A stretch of 64,000 nucleotides of DNA from Methanosphaera sp. BMS (GTDB lineage Archaea; Methanobacteriota; Methanobacteria; Methanobacteriales; Methanobacteriaceae), in contig NZ_CP014213.1 in the NCBI RefSeq assembly GCF_003268005.1, positions 310,001 to 374,000 of the forward strand. Reading direction: 5' to 3'. Position 1 is the stretch's first letter, and each line of letters begins with the position of its first letter. The notes under the pieces were generated by a model. That model was not told where the DNA came from. It did not search any database and saw only the letters and a list, made by a program, of their open reading frames with translations. A program made the translations under genes and the position numbers. This document shows, piece by piece, positions 26,737-37,000 of the stretch.

Positions 26737-29700
26737 TTATGATGTTACAAGTAATGTTTTGCTATCTTCTACTCTATCATAGTCTGTTGATGTAAATACG
26801 GCAGTTATGGTATATTCCTTGGCTTTCATGTTATCAGGGAGGGTATATTCAACCCTTGCAATGTTATTTTCTACATTTGCATAGATTACCTTGCCGTTAG
26901 TGTCTTTTAGTGTTTTACCGTTTATCTTGAATATTACTTTGCCTTTGTTTATGATGTTGTCGTTGTCGGTTATTGTAGCTGTGAGTGTTATTGTTTCACC
27001 TTTTTGTGCTGTTATGTCATTTGTTGTGATTGTCGGCGTGGCTTTTGTAACGGTTGCCGTAATGTTAGCTGTGGCTTTGTCGTATCTGGTTGATCCGGAG
27101 TATGATGCCGTGATGTTGATATCCTGACCGGTAAGATTAGCCGGTACGGTGTATTCAACGCTTGCGATTCCGTCAACCACCTTGGCGTAGATTACTTTGC
27201 CGTTAGCGTCTTTTAACGTTTTTCCATTTACTTTAAATGCGACCTTACCCACGTTTAATGCAGTGTCCTCTACTGTATTTATTCTTGCGGTTATGGTTGT
27301 TGTTTGGCCGGCTATTAACGTGACCGGATCAATTGTCATGGCTGTCTGTACCTTATTTTTCGTCATTGTTATGGTTGTCGTTGCATCATTGTATACTTGA
27401 CTGTCCGTGTATGTTACTGTGATTGTAATTGGGGATGTTGGTATGTTCGTATCATATATTATAACGTCCACGCTTGTAGTATCCTCCTCTATGATATATG
27501 ATCCGATAATCCTGTTGTTTGCCAGTACGTTTACGACTCCGTCATTTACCGTAGCGTTGAACGTTACGGTTAGGTTGCTTGTCTGTTCATCAATTGTGAT
27601 GTTTATATCACCGGCCGTCATTGATACGTCCCGTTTATATAACGTTAATGTGGCGGTTGCCGTTGAGTCTTCGAATATTTGGCTGCCCGTGTATTTGACT
27701 GTTACCGTGTTTTCACCAAGATTATAGTTTGAGGTGTCAACATCTTCTATGGTGATTGTTCTTCCATCAAATTCTGTGATTGTCGCTACGGGATTTTCGT
27801 CATCATTAATAAATGCCTCTATCATACCGTCTGTTATTGTATTGTTTAGGCTTATGGTGATTGTTGTCCTGTCATCTTTTGGAACACTTTCTGCTTCAAC
27901 AGTCATGCCCAGGTTATTTTTCTCTACATTGAATCTTATTATGTCTGACCTTTGGTTACATGTTGTAATGTAAAAGCTGTATTGTCCTAATTGTAGATTG
28001 GATAATGTTATGTTTTCATATCCTGTTTTGATTTCTTGGCCGTTTAGGTATAGTGTTATGTCTTTGATTCCCTCATTGAAATCTTTATAATAGTGTGGAT
28101 TTTCCAGTATGATGGTGTAGTTTATGATTATATCCTCACCGTAACCGAATATTTGATAATCTTTTATGTTTAGCTTTATCGTGTTAAGTTTCATGTCTGT
28201 GGAGTTATATGTGTTACCTTTAAGTATTCCATTTGTATATCCATATAGTTCAATCGTTTCCCGATAGTTTGCATGGTTATTGGTAAAATTGTTGCCTGTA
28301 ATATTTATGTATCCATAAGAGAATATTGCTCCACCAGCATTGGTTGCACTATTATCTGTGAAATTTGAATTTAGTATATAGCTAAATTCCTCATTAATAT
28401 TATTATTATAGAGTGCTCCTCCTATAATTGCAGTGTTATTCTTAAGTACCGAGTTGTTCATTGTTAATATTCCAAAACGATTATATATTGCTCCTCCGTC
28501 TTCTTCTGCCTTGTTGTTTTGTAGGGTGGAATTAGAAATTGTCATGTTTTCAACATTATTGTATATTGCTCCTGCCCACGTTGCAGTGTTATTTTCAAGT
28601 ATTGTATTTTCGATGACTACTATTCCATATTCATTGTCTATTGCTCCTCCATAGTCTGCATGGTTGTTGTAGAATTTGGAGTCAGTGATTGTTAAATTAC
28701 CCTCACTTAAGATTGCTCCTCCATATCTTGCCGTGTAGTTTGTTAATGTTATGTTTTTCAGGGTTAAGTTGTTGTTTTCTGTCATATTGATGAACTGGTA
28801 TGTGTTTTGTCCGTCGAGTGTATTGTTGTTACCGTTTATGATAATATTTGTGGTATTGGAGTTTTCCAAGCTCATACTTTCTGTTGCATTATATTTTCCA
28901 GGGAGTAAATTAATCGTATAGCTAGAATAATTTTCATGTGTAAGATGTGTCACTGTTTCTACTAACTCTTCGTAACTTGAAACGTTTGTTTCTTCAGGAC
29001 CAATTACCTTGAATGTTACCGTATTGGATTGTTGATTACATGTGCTAAAGTAAACTGTGTATTCTCCGGCTTCCAGATTGGGTAATGTCACATTTTCATA
29101 TCCCGTTGTAATGTTCTTTTGGCCGTTTATGTATAGTGTTATGTCTTTGATTCCCTCATCGAAATCCTTATAATAGTTAGGATTTGCAGGTACTATGGTG
29201 TAGTTTAAGATTATATCAGCATCGTGGCTGAATAGGTGTTCATTATCCTTTATGCTTAGGTTTATCGTGTTAAGATTAATGTCTGTTGAGTTATATGTGT
29301 TAGTGTTAAATTCTCCATTCTCATAGCCAAATAAATCTATTGTTTCTTTGTTGGCTGCATGATTGTCGGTAAATGTGTTTGCCGTAGCATTCAGGTATCC
29401 ATGAGCGTATATTGCCGCACCACTTTCGGTTGCAGTATTTCCTGTGAAACTTGAATTTATTATCTTGTCAAAGTTCTCACTAGATACATGATAAATTGCT
29501 CCTCCTAACTCTGCATGGTTATTGTTAAAACTGGAGTCGGTGATTGTCAGATTACCAGTACTGAATATTGCTCCTCCACGGATTGCGTTGTTGTTTTCTA
29601 GGAGGGAGTCTGTCACGTTTATAGTACCGTTGTTATATATTGCCCCTCCTTCTGTTGCTTTGTTGTTTTTAAATGTGGAGTTTATGATTGTTAATAATCC

Positions 29701-31341
29701 ATCATTAAATACTGCTGCCCCATTTGATGAGGTGTAAGAGGATATGTTAATGTTTTTAAGTGTTAGGTTGTAATCTTTGGCTATTTTTATGAATTGGAAT
29801 GCGTCATCTCCATAAAGTTCAAGGCCATTACCATTTATAGTAATATTACGGGTAGCTGAATTTTTCCAGTCAATACTTCTAGTTGCATAATAATCACCTT
29901 GAAGTAAATTAATTGTAAAACTGTTAAATTTCATATTTTCAGCAAATTCTATTGCTTCTTTTAATTCAAAGTAATCTGACACATTTACTTCATATTCAGG
30001 AGGATTAACATAGAATGTTACCTGGTTTGATTGCTGATTACAACTGGTATAATAAATATTATATTCTCCAGGTTCCAAATCGGATAATGTTATATTTTCA
30101 TATCCTCCCGTCATATTCCTCTGACCATTTATGTATAGGGTTATATCATTAATTCCATCTTCAAAATCCTTGTAATAATGGGAATGTGATGGGTTAATGC
30201 TAAAGTTTAATGTTACCTCCTCATCATAGCCAAAAGAGGTTCTGTCATCTTTTATGCTTATGCTTATCTGTGAAAGATTCATGTCTGTGGAGTTATAGGT
30301 GTTATCATTAAATTCTCCATTCCAATAGTTGTATAAATCTATCGTTTCCTTGCTGGCTGCATGATTGTCGGTAAATACATTACCCATAGAAATCAGATGT
30401 CCATTACCACATATTGCTCCACCAGTATTATTTGCATTGTTAGCTGTGAAACTTGAATTTATTATACTAATAAATACATCAGTATTAGTATCATATGATA
30501 TTGCTCCACCATGATTTGATACATTGTTGTTTTCGAATGTTGTGCCTGTAATGGAAAAAGTACCAAAATCACTGTATACTCCCGCTCCATTTTCTGCGGT
30601 GTTGTTATTTATGATGGAATCTGTTATTGTCAGTATTCCGGGTCTTTCGTTGTAGACTGCGGCCCCACCATATCTTGCATTGTTGTTGCTTACTGTGGAG
30701 TTTTTGATTGTCAGAATACCCTTGTTGTATATTGCTCCCCCATACATATAGGCATAGTTGTTGTTTAGGTTGGAGTCTGTGATGTTTAATAATCCCAGGT
30801 TGTATATTGCTCCTCCATTGGAATCTTCATTTTTGGCATTTGTTATGCTTATGTTTTTAAGAATCAAAGAAGCACCTTGATTTATATAAAATGCTTGCTG
30901 CTGATTTCCATCTATTGTTTGTCCATTACCATCAATCGTTAATACGATATTGGTATTTGTCAATTGAATCGTAGCGGTATTTGTATAAGTACCATCCTGT
31001 AATGTGATGGTAGTATCCTCTGTAGCTGTTTGAATAGTATTGGATAAATCGCTCCAAGTGGATACCGTAGCGGATGCTTCTTTGATGTTGTTATCATTTG
31101 AGCTACTTTTGTTAATGTTTTTACTTTTCTTTTGATTTTCTAAATTATTATCATTTTGAATATATTTTGTATCTAATTTGTTTATCGTATCATCCTGTGA
31201 TACTATTTGTGTATTGTCTAATACATTGTTTACATCATCGATACTGCCTGTTGTATCTGACATGGCATCTGTTGCACTTGCAATACCTGTCAATAGCACT
31301 ATAATAATTGTAAACAGTATTAGTGTTCTTATTTTTTTCAT
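26737..31341 (-). CDS. giant adhesin-like protein with three long repeats
   Basis: About 1534 residues. Signal peptide at the start (KIRTLILFTIIIVLLTGIAS). Three long repeats of about 335-360 residues each contain GGAIYN-type beta-helix coils, a FTDNHA stretch, TYNSTD, then a domain with DITLYINGQ and GYENITL. Repeats end near 30000, 28990 and 27900. The C-terminal part has further Ig-like domains, including two copies of KTLKDANGKVIYAKV or a close variant. There is no C-terminal anchor. I start it at ATG 31341; a TTG at 31350 is too close to GGAGA. It probably forms a long stalk at the cell surface. Only family-level function (adhesion) is inferred. Confidence 0.8.
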   Translation of the reverse strand: MKKIRTLILFTIIIVLLTGIASATDAMSDTTGSIDDVNNVLDNTQIVSQDDTINKLDTKYIQNDNNLENQKKSKNINKSSSNDNNIKEASATVSTWSDLSNTIQTATEDTTITLQDGTYTNTATIQLTNTNIVLTIDGNGQTIDGNQQQAFYINQGASLILKNISITNAKNEDSNGGAIYNLGLLNITDSNLNNNYAYMYGGAIYNKGILTIKNSTVSNNNARYGGAAVYNERPGILTITDSIINNNTAENGAGVYSDFGTFSITGTTFENNNVSNHGGAISYDTNTDVFISIINSSFTANNANNTGGAICGNGHLISMGNVFTDNHAASKETIDLYNYWNGEFNDNTYNSTDMNLSQISISIKDDRTSFGYDEEVTLNFSINPSHSHYYKDFEDGINDITLYINGQRNMTGGYENITLSDLEPGEYNIYYTSCNQQSNQVTFYVNPPEYEVNVSDYFELKEAIEFAENMKFNSFTINLLQGDYYATRSIDWKNSATRNITINGNGLELYGDDAFQFIKIAKDYNLTLKNINISSYTSSNGAAVFNDGLLTIINSTFKNNKATEGGAIYNNGTINVTDSLLENNNAIRGGAIFSTGNLTITDSSFNNNHAELGGAIYHVSSENFDKIINSSFTGNTATESGAAIYAHGYLNATANTFTDNHAANKETIDLFGYENGEFNTNTYNSTDINLNTINLSIKDNEHLFSHDADIILNYTIVPANPNYYKDFDEGIKDITLYINGQKNITTGYENVTLPNLEAGEYTVYFSTCNQQSNTVTFKVIGPEETNVSSYEELVETVTHLTHENYSSYTINLLPGKYNATESMSLENSNTTNIIINGNNNTLDGQNTYQFINMTENNNLTLKNITLTNYTARYGGAILSEGNLTITDSKFYNNHADYGGAIDNEYGIVVIENTILENNTATWAGAIYNNVENMTISNSTLQNNKAEEDGGAIYNRFGILTMNNSVLKNNTAIIGGALYNNNINEEFSYILNSNFTDNSATNAGGAIFSYGYINITGNNFTNNHANYRETIELYGYTNGILKGNTYNSTDMKLNTIKLNIKDYQIFGYGEDIIINYTIILENPHYYKDFNEGIKDITLYLNGQEIKTGYENITLSNLQLGQYSFYITTCNQRSDIIRFNVEKNNLGMTVEAESVPKDDRTTITISLNNTITDGMIEAFINDDENPVATITEFDGRTITIEDVDTSNYNLGENTVTVKYTGSQIFEDSTATATLTLYKRDVSMTAGDINITIDEQTSNLTVTFNATVNDGVVNVLANNRIIGSYIIEEDTTSVDVIIYDTNIPTSPITITVTYTDSQVYNDATTTITMTKNKVQTAMTIDPVTLIAGQTTTITARINTVEDTALNVGKVAFKVNGKTLKDANGKVIYAKVVDGIASVEYTVPANLTGQDINITASYSGSTRYDKATANITATVTKATPTITTNDITAQKGETITLTATITDNDNIINKGKVIFKINGKTLKDTNGKVIYANVENNIARVEYTLPDNMKAKEYTITAVFTSTDYDRVEDSKTLLVTS

Positions 31342-31829
31342 AATAGGCAATCTCCATAGTTTATGCTAATTTATATGTATTGACTAATACTTAAAATTTC
31401 TTGTATTATTCATGTAAAACTAGTATGTATAAATTAGTTTTACTTAGAATAACCGATGATTTAAACCACTTTCCACTATCTTCAAAAAAAACATGTGAGA
31501 AAAACTAAAATAATAAACTAATAAGATAAAAACATCAAAAAAAACCTGTTTACAACAAATAAAAACACACCTATAAACACCATCAACAGAAAAACAAAAG
31601 ATTAAACAAACACCCTCTAAAAGCATAGAAAACCATAAAAAAATATAAAAAATCAAACAAAATATTTAAAATAAAATAATCCTTAGATAGATAACTTTTT
31701 CTAAAAAAAGTATTTATATATTTTAAAGCAATAAATATAAACAATCACCTATAAAAGGTGATTAAAAAATAAAAATTATTTATAAAAAATGGGATTAAGT
31801 TAATAATTCTTTAAAAAGGTGATTAACTC
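31342..31829. promoter_or_regulatory. divergent promoter region
   Basis: TTTATATA at 31713-31720 after an A-rich stretch is a good TATA box for the gene at 31830. The transcript should start near 31743. Exactly there AATCACCT (31743-31750) pairs with AGGTGATT (31756-31763) around five bases. The real ribosome binding site AGGTGATT is at 31816-31823. The rest, towards the adhesin start, shows nothing clear. Confidence 0.55.
31743..31763 (+). promoter_or_regulatory. 5'-leader hairpin containing a Shine-Dalgarno copy
   Basis: A perfect 8-base stem AATCACCT / AGGTGATT. The left arm equals the anti-Shine-Dalgarno sequence expected at the 16S rRNA end. It could therefore also pair with the true ribosome binding site at 31816-31823 and control translation of the downstream gene. 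Confidence 0.45.
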
Positions 31830-32249
31830 ATGAATATGAAAAAAGTAATCATACTATCCTTATTGGCATTAATGGTATTAGGATGTATCAGTACTGTTAG
31901 TGCAGGAATGTTTGATTTTTTAAAACAGGATACAAAAATAGATATAAATAATACATCCAATGGTTCATTATATGTGGATCTTAAAGGTTCAAATGAATCT
32001 ATAGCAAATAAAACAGTTGCTGTAGAAGTTGTAAGTCATAATGAAAGTAAAAACTATACAGTAAACAGTAGCACTGAACCTGTATTGGTTTGTACTTTAA
32101 TTCCAGGTGAATATAACATCACAGCCAAATTTGCCGGTGATGATCAATATAAAGAAATTTACACAACCAAAAGTATAAACGTAACAGAATTATCACAGAA
32201 AGCAGTGGAAGAAACAGTAAATGACTTATCAAAAGAGGTAAATAAATAA
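31830..32249 (+). CDS. small secreted Ig-like protein
   Basis: 139 residues. A signal peptide is visible (KKVIILSLLALMVLGCISTV then SAG). The mature part (DFLKQDTKIDINNTSNGSLY, then TVAVEVVSHNESKN and GEYNITAKFAGDDQYKE) looks like one Ig-like domain of the kind that ends adhesins. LGC within the hydrophobic stretch might be a lipid site, but the cut after SA is more likely. It has a TATA box at 31713 and a strong AGGTGATT site six bases before the ATG. The end is lysine/glutamate-rich. Role unknown; probably surface-associated. Confidence 0.7.
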   Translation: MNMKKVIILSLLALMVLGCISTVSAGMFDFLKQDTKIDINNTSNGSLYVDLKGSNESIANKTVAVEVVSHNESKNYTVNSSTEPVLVCTLIPGEYNITAKFAGDDQYKEIYTTKSINVTELSQKAVEETVNDLSKEVNK

Positions 32250-32566
32250 GGATTACATTATATAATATTAATCCGGATAAATTTATTCTCTTATTCCATT
32301 TTCCATTCACCCCCAACATATTTTTTTTTTATCAGTAACTTATTTATAGGATTAAACAATCATTTTCCTTTCCACCAGTCCTGATTACCATTAAAATTCA
32401 AATAGTTCAATATTCCATTTCTAGTTTTGATGTTTTTTTTAATTATTATCGGAATTTCTTTAAAATGGCAATTCATTTAATGATTTGAACTCTTTAATAT
32501 CTGCTAAATGAGGTTAATCTTACACAGGATTATGTTTTGACGAAGCAAAAGATACTGATTATACTG

Positions 32567-33373
32567 AGGGTATTATAATAAATATCGTGAAAAGATTGTA
32601 ATTAATGGTAATGACCATATTATCAATGCAGGCAATAAGTGGGTAATTTTCAAATTAAATTCTTCAAAGGTTGTTTTTAACAATATCATATTCAAGAATT
32701 CAAATATAACAGCTATTGAGGTAAGAAATTCAAGTTTAAATTCAAGCAATAATATGTATATCAATAATTTGAATATTTCAAGAGCAATAATGGGAGTTAT
32801 TGGCAGTAGTATCTCGTATCAATGATGGTTTTGTGGACAACTATAATTAATATGGTTCATCCATAGCAATATCCAATTCTGATTTAACAGGGTTGATGGT
32901 TATTATTCCAGTGGTGGGGCATTATACATTGATTCTTCGGAACTCACTATTGAAGATTCCAAATTCACAGGTAACTATGCCGAACATGGTGAAGATATAC
33001 TGTTGTATGATTCCAATTGTGATATTTCGGCTTCGTCCTGCAAAAATTATCGTTAAACAAACACCCGTAAAGTTGCCATGAAAGTAAGCTATCCTGTATA
33101 TAAAATATACAAAAATGATAAGCTTGTAAGCAAATCAAATACGATTACTATCAATAACTGAACATCCTATTTTGCCAGTCATTCACAAATGGTCACTTGG
33201 TAGTATACCTTGACGGAAAAGTAGTGTTTAACGGTACCCTGACGGATGATATTTACAGGATAATACTTGAAATTACAAGTAAACTCCTGGGCCAACACGA
33301 AATAACTGTTGAATTTACCAACAACAATAATCAAACACAAAGTTATACAGAAAACATCATAATAGCAGTGTAA
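32567..33373 (+). pseudogene. decayed adhesin-like gene
   Basis: Pieces of an adhesin are readable in different frames. EKIVINGNDHIINAGNKWVI and NNIIFKNSNITAIEV come first, then GGALYIDSSELTIEDSKFTG, and last GHLVVYLDGKVVFNGTLTDD running to a stop at 33373. Stops and frame changes separate the pieces, and there is no start or signal peptide. A 62-codon frame at 32893-33081 is only a shadow in this debris. It sits upstream of the intact adhesin at 34053 and could donate sequence by recombination. Confidence 0.75.
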
Positions 33374-33393
33374 TATTTAAAATATTGAAATCA

Positions 33394-33406
33394 CCCCCCC
33401 CCCCCC
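33394..33406. repeat. poly-C tract of 13
   Basis: Thirteen consecutive C in very AT-rich DNA, 21 bases after the end of the adhesin pseudogene. Such runs are prone to slippage. Confidence 0.9.
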
Positions 33407-33649
33407 TTCATTTTACCTTTTTTTAGGAAGTTATTCTATGGGAAATCCTTTAATAACTTCCAAAGAACTTAAAAAAACATTTACAAACCAGACAAAAAAA
33501 TTTATTTCATGCCAACATTCATCATGATTAAAAAACATTTAATCAAAAGATAAAAAATACTATAAAAAAATATTAAAAAATGGATAATTATATGTTTATT
33601 ATAAAATAAAATGATATAAATCCTTTAAAAAATATAATAATAGAAATTT

Positions 33650-33660
33650 CCCCCCCCCCC
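33650..33660. repeat. poly-C tract of 11
   Basis: Eleven consecutive C, about 390 bases upstream of the adhesin gene at 34053. Together with the 33394 run it marks this gap as slippage-prone. The rest of 33661-34052 is AT-rich without other motifs. Confidence 0.9.
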
Positions 33661-34052
33661 AATTAGATTAAACAGGATTATAAGTATTCAAACAGATTAT
33701 TAATGAAAAAAATTCAATCAATAAAAACAAACAAAAAAATCAACTATCTAATTAAAATAAAACATATTATACTCTTTCTAATATATAAATAAAAACCGTA
33801 TATTTATTAATTTTCAAAATTAAAGATAGTAACAATAATAAAATTTATATTATTTTACATAAAAAATCATTAAACGCTAATGTTTACTTAATATTTTTCA
33901 AAAAATACATCTCAATTATGAGATTAAACAAAACAATAACAAATATAGAAATGAATCCTACAGAATGCAACACTCTTCTAGTGATTTGCATAAATTTTAT
34001 TATTAACCAAAAAAAATAACTCTAAAAAAAATAATTATGAGGCTGAATACAA

Positions 34053-37000
34053 ATGAATAAGAATGTAAAAAGTATATTCTTAGTCTTGGCAATATTAACA
34101 CTACTTGTCTCTGTAGCCGGTGTATGTGCAGCAGATGATATCGATAATACTGATGAATCAATTAGCACGCTACAAGATACCAGCAGTGATGTGATACAAA
34201 AACAGACAACAAGTCCAAGTGATAATAATAACCAGGACACAAAGAATATTGAAAAATCAATTAAACAATTAAAAGAAGATTCAATTACAATAGATGATAT
34301 TGAATATACCAATTCTATTGAAAATGAAGAAATTGATGAAATTTATATTGAGGAAAGTACATTCATTAATAATGTTCAAATATCTGACTCACTAGAAAGT
34401 GAAGCACCTCTTTATATTAATAACTCAATTATTAATACATATTTTGGTATTTATGGCAATGAAAATACAATATTTATACATAATTCTACATTGAATTGTG
34501 AACTTTATACTGAAAAAGATACGATACTTATAATAGATGAATACACCACATTAAATGATGATTTTTATCTTGATAATTGGGATGTGAATATTTACACCAA
34601 CAATAGCGAAATAATAAATTATTTCAAAGACAGTGGTGTATATATCGGCAATTCAATTATTGAAAATGAAGAAATAAATGATTATATAACAAATAATGGA
34701 AACTTAACTGTTAGAAATTCAACATTAAATGGGGAAATAGATAACAAAGGTACTCTAAGAATAGAAGATGATGTAATATTTGGAGATGAATTCATATATG
34801 GTGGTAATGGTGAAATAATAATCAACGACATTAGTAGACTTGCACCATATATGAATGAATATAATAATAACTATGCATTCAATAATGTAATTATAAATAG
34901 AAACAAATTCAATCATGCAAATATCAGCTTTACTAATTCAACATTAAACTCAACAATTTATAATATGGGATCTATAACAATTAGTGATGATACCATATTT
35001 GGAGAAAACTTTGCAATTGGTGGTGATGGTAAAATAATTATCAATGATACAGATAAAATCTTCCCATATCTTACCACATATGATGGAGATTATATGTTAG
35101 AGAACATTACTTTTTCCGGTAATTCTAAAACAAATAATGGTAATATGACTCTTGTTAATAGTGTAATAGATTTAGGATATTGGACTAATTCATGGGGTTG
35201 GGAATATTATACTATAGGTACATTGGTCAATAACGGTAATCTTACCCTGATAAACTGTACTCTTAACTGCAGTATAACTAATACTAATACTGGAAACTGT
35301 ATAATTGATGAATGTCTTATACCTTCAAGTGGTATAGGAAATACCGGTAATTTAACCATTAGAAATGTAGAATGGGATGGACTATTTGGAATGTCAAGTC
35401 AAAGTAATGTTGAATCACATGTTAAGATAATGAATTCCTCATTTTCAAACAATGAAGGAATATTCTTTGCAGGTACATATGGAGCCAACATTGAAATATA
35501 CAATTCCACATTCAATAATGTGACTACTATTGCACAGAATGCCAATATAATAATAGACAAATGTAATTTCACAAACTGTACTACTGGAAATAACTTCATT
35601 AGAGGATATAATGTATCTGTATCAAACTCAATATTTGATAATAATAAGATTAATAATAGGTTCAGTTTAATTACAATCACGAATGATTTGGGAAACATAA
35701 TAAACAACACATTTTCAAACAATTACATGAATGCTACTGATTCATGGAATTACTATAGTGGAATAGCAGTATATGCATTCAAATCAGGCGGTTATGAAGG
35801 TATAATCAACATTTCAAACAATAAATTTGAAAACAACTACATCAACGCTATAGAAGGACAAGTATTACCATATGATTGGCATGACTATCATTCCAATGGT
35901 TACGGAACAGATATACGAGTAGAAGCAGAAAATAATCTAATAATAGCTAATAATACATTTACAAACAGTACCACTACACAAAAAGCAGGTTCAATTTATT
36001 GTAATAATATAAAAAATGTAGAAATTTATGATAATATATTCAAAGATGTAAAATCAATATCTGAAACAATAATTCATAACAATTCTGTAAGTGTGACAAT
36101 ATACAATAACACCTACATTAACTCAACTATAGACTTTGATAATCTTAGTATAGAAAATCCTGGAAAAGTCTTTGCCGGTGATAACATAACATTAAAAGCT
36201 AATATAGCACTAAGTCACCCTGAATATTATGATGAAAATCTACTAAATCAAACACAATACAACTGGTACATAAACGGTGAAAATATAATAACAAACAGCA
36301 CAGAATACAACATAACCGTACCAGAAGACATGATGATAATCCATATTACCCCAACGATTACCAACACACGTAGTGACTTATTAGTTCTTACACCAACAGT
36401 TGTAGGTGATAAAATAATTACACCAGAAAATATAAACAAAAATCTATTTGAGGGAGAACTAATTGGAATAAGTTCAAACACTAGATTAATATTCCAAGGA
36501 GACTTTATAAATCTAGGAGAAATATATTCCAAGACAAACGCTACTGTATTCGATGGAACAAATGCAACATTTGTCAACACATCATTTGTAATAGAAGCAA
36601 ATGATAATACAATACAAAATATGAACATTAACAACACAGATACTTCAAACTACATAATAACTACAATGGGAAACAACAATCTCATAAGAAACAATATTTT
36701 AACTCAATATAACTCTGATGGACTAACTGCAGCAATAAAGGATGCAAACAGTAAAAATACGATAATAACAAACAACAGTATAAGCGTAACCGGACCTGCA
36801 AGAGACATTACATATGGAGAAGGAGCATCAATTGCTAACACACAGGCAATACTATCAATAAATTCAGAAAACTCCATAATCGAATACAACAACATAACAG
36901 TACAAAACAGTACAGACTCTGAACTAGCACCATTTGGTACAATAGAAGCAATAACAGCACCACAAGGAACCAATAACACAATTCAGCACAACAATATAAT

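Noticed and set aside
27407-27973. Val/Ser-rich plus-strand frames across the adhesin
   Set aside because: They are the antisense of Asn/Thr repeats of the adhesin; the same kind of shadow appears over all three adhesins.
31444-31656. 70-codon minus-strand frame
   Set aside because: Phe/Cys-rich chance frame in the promoter gap between two divergent genes.
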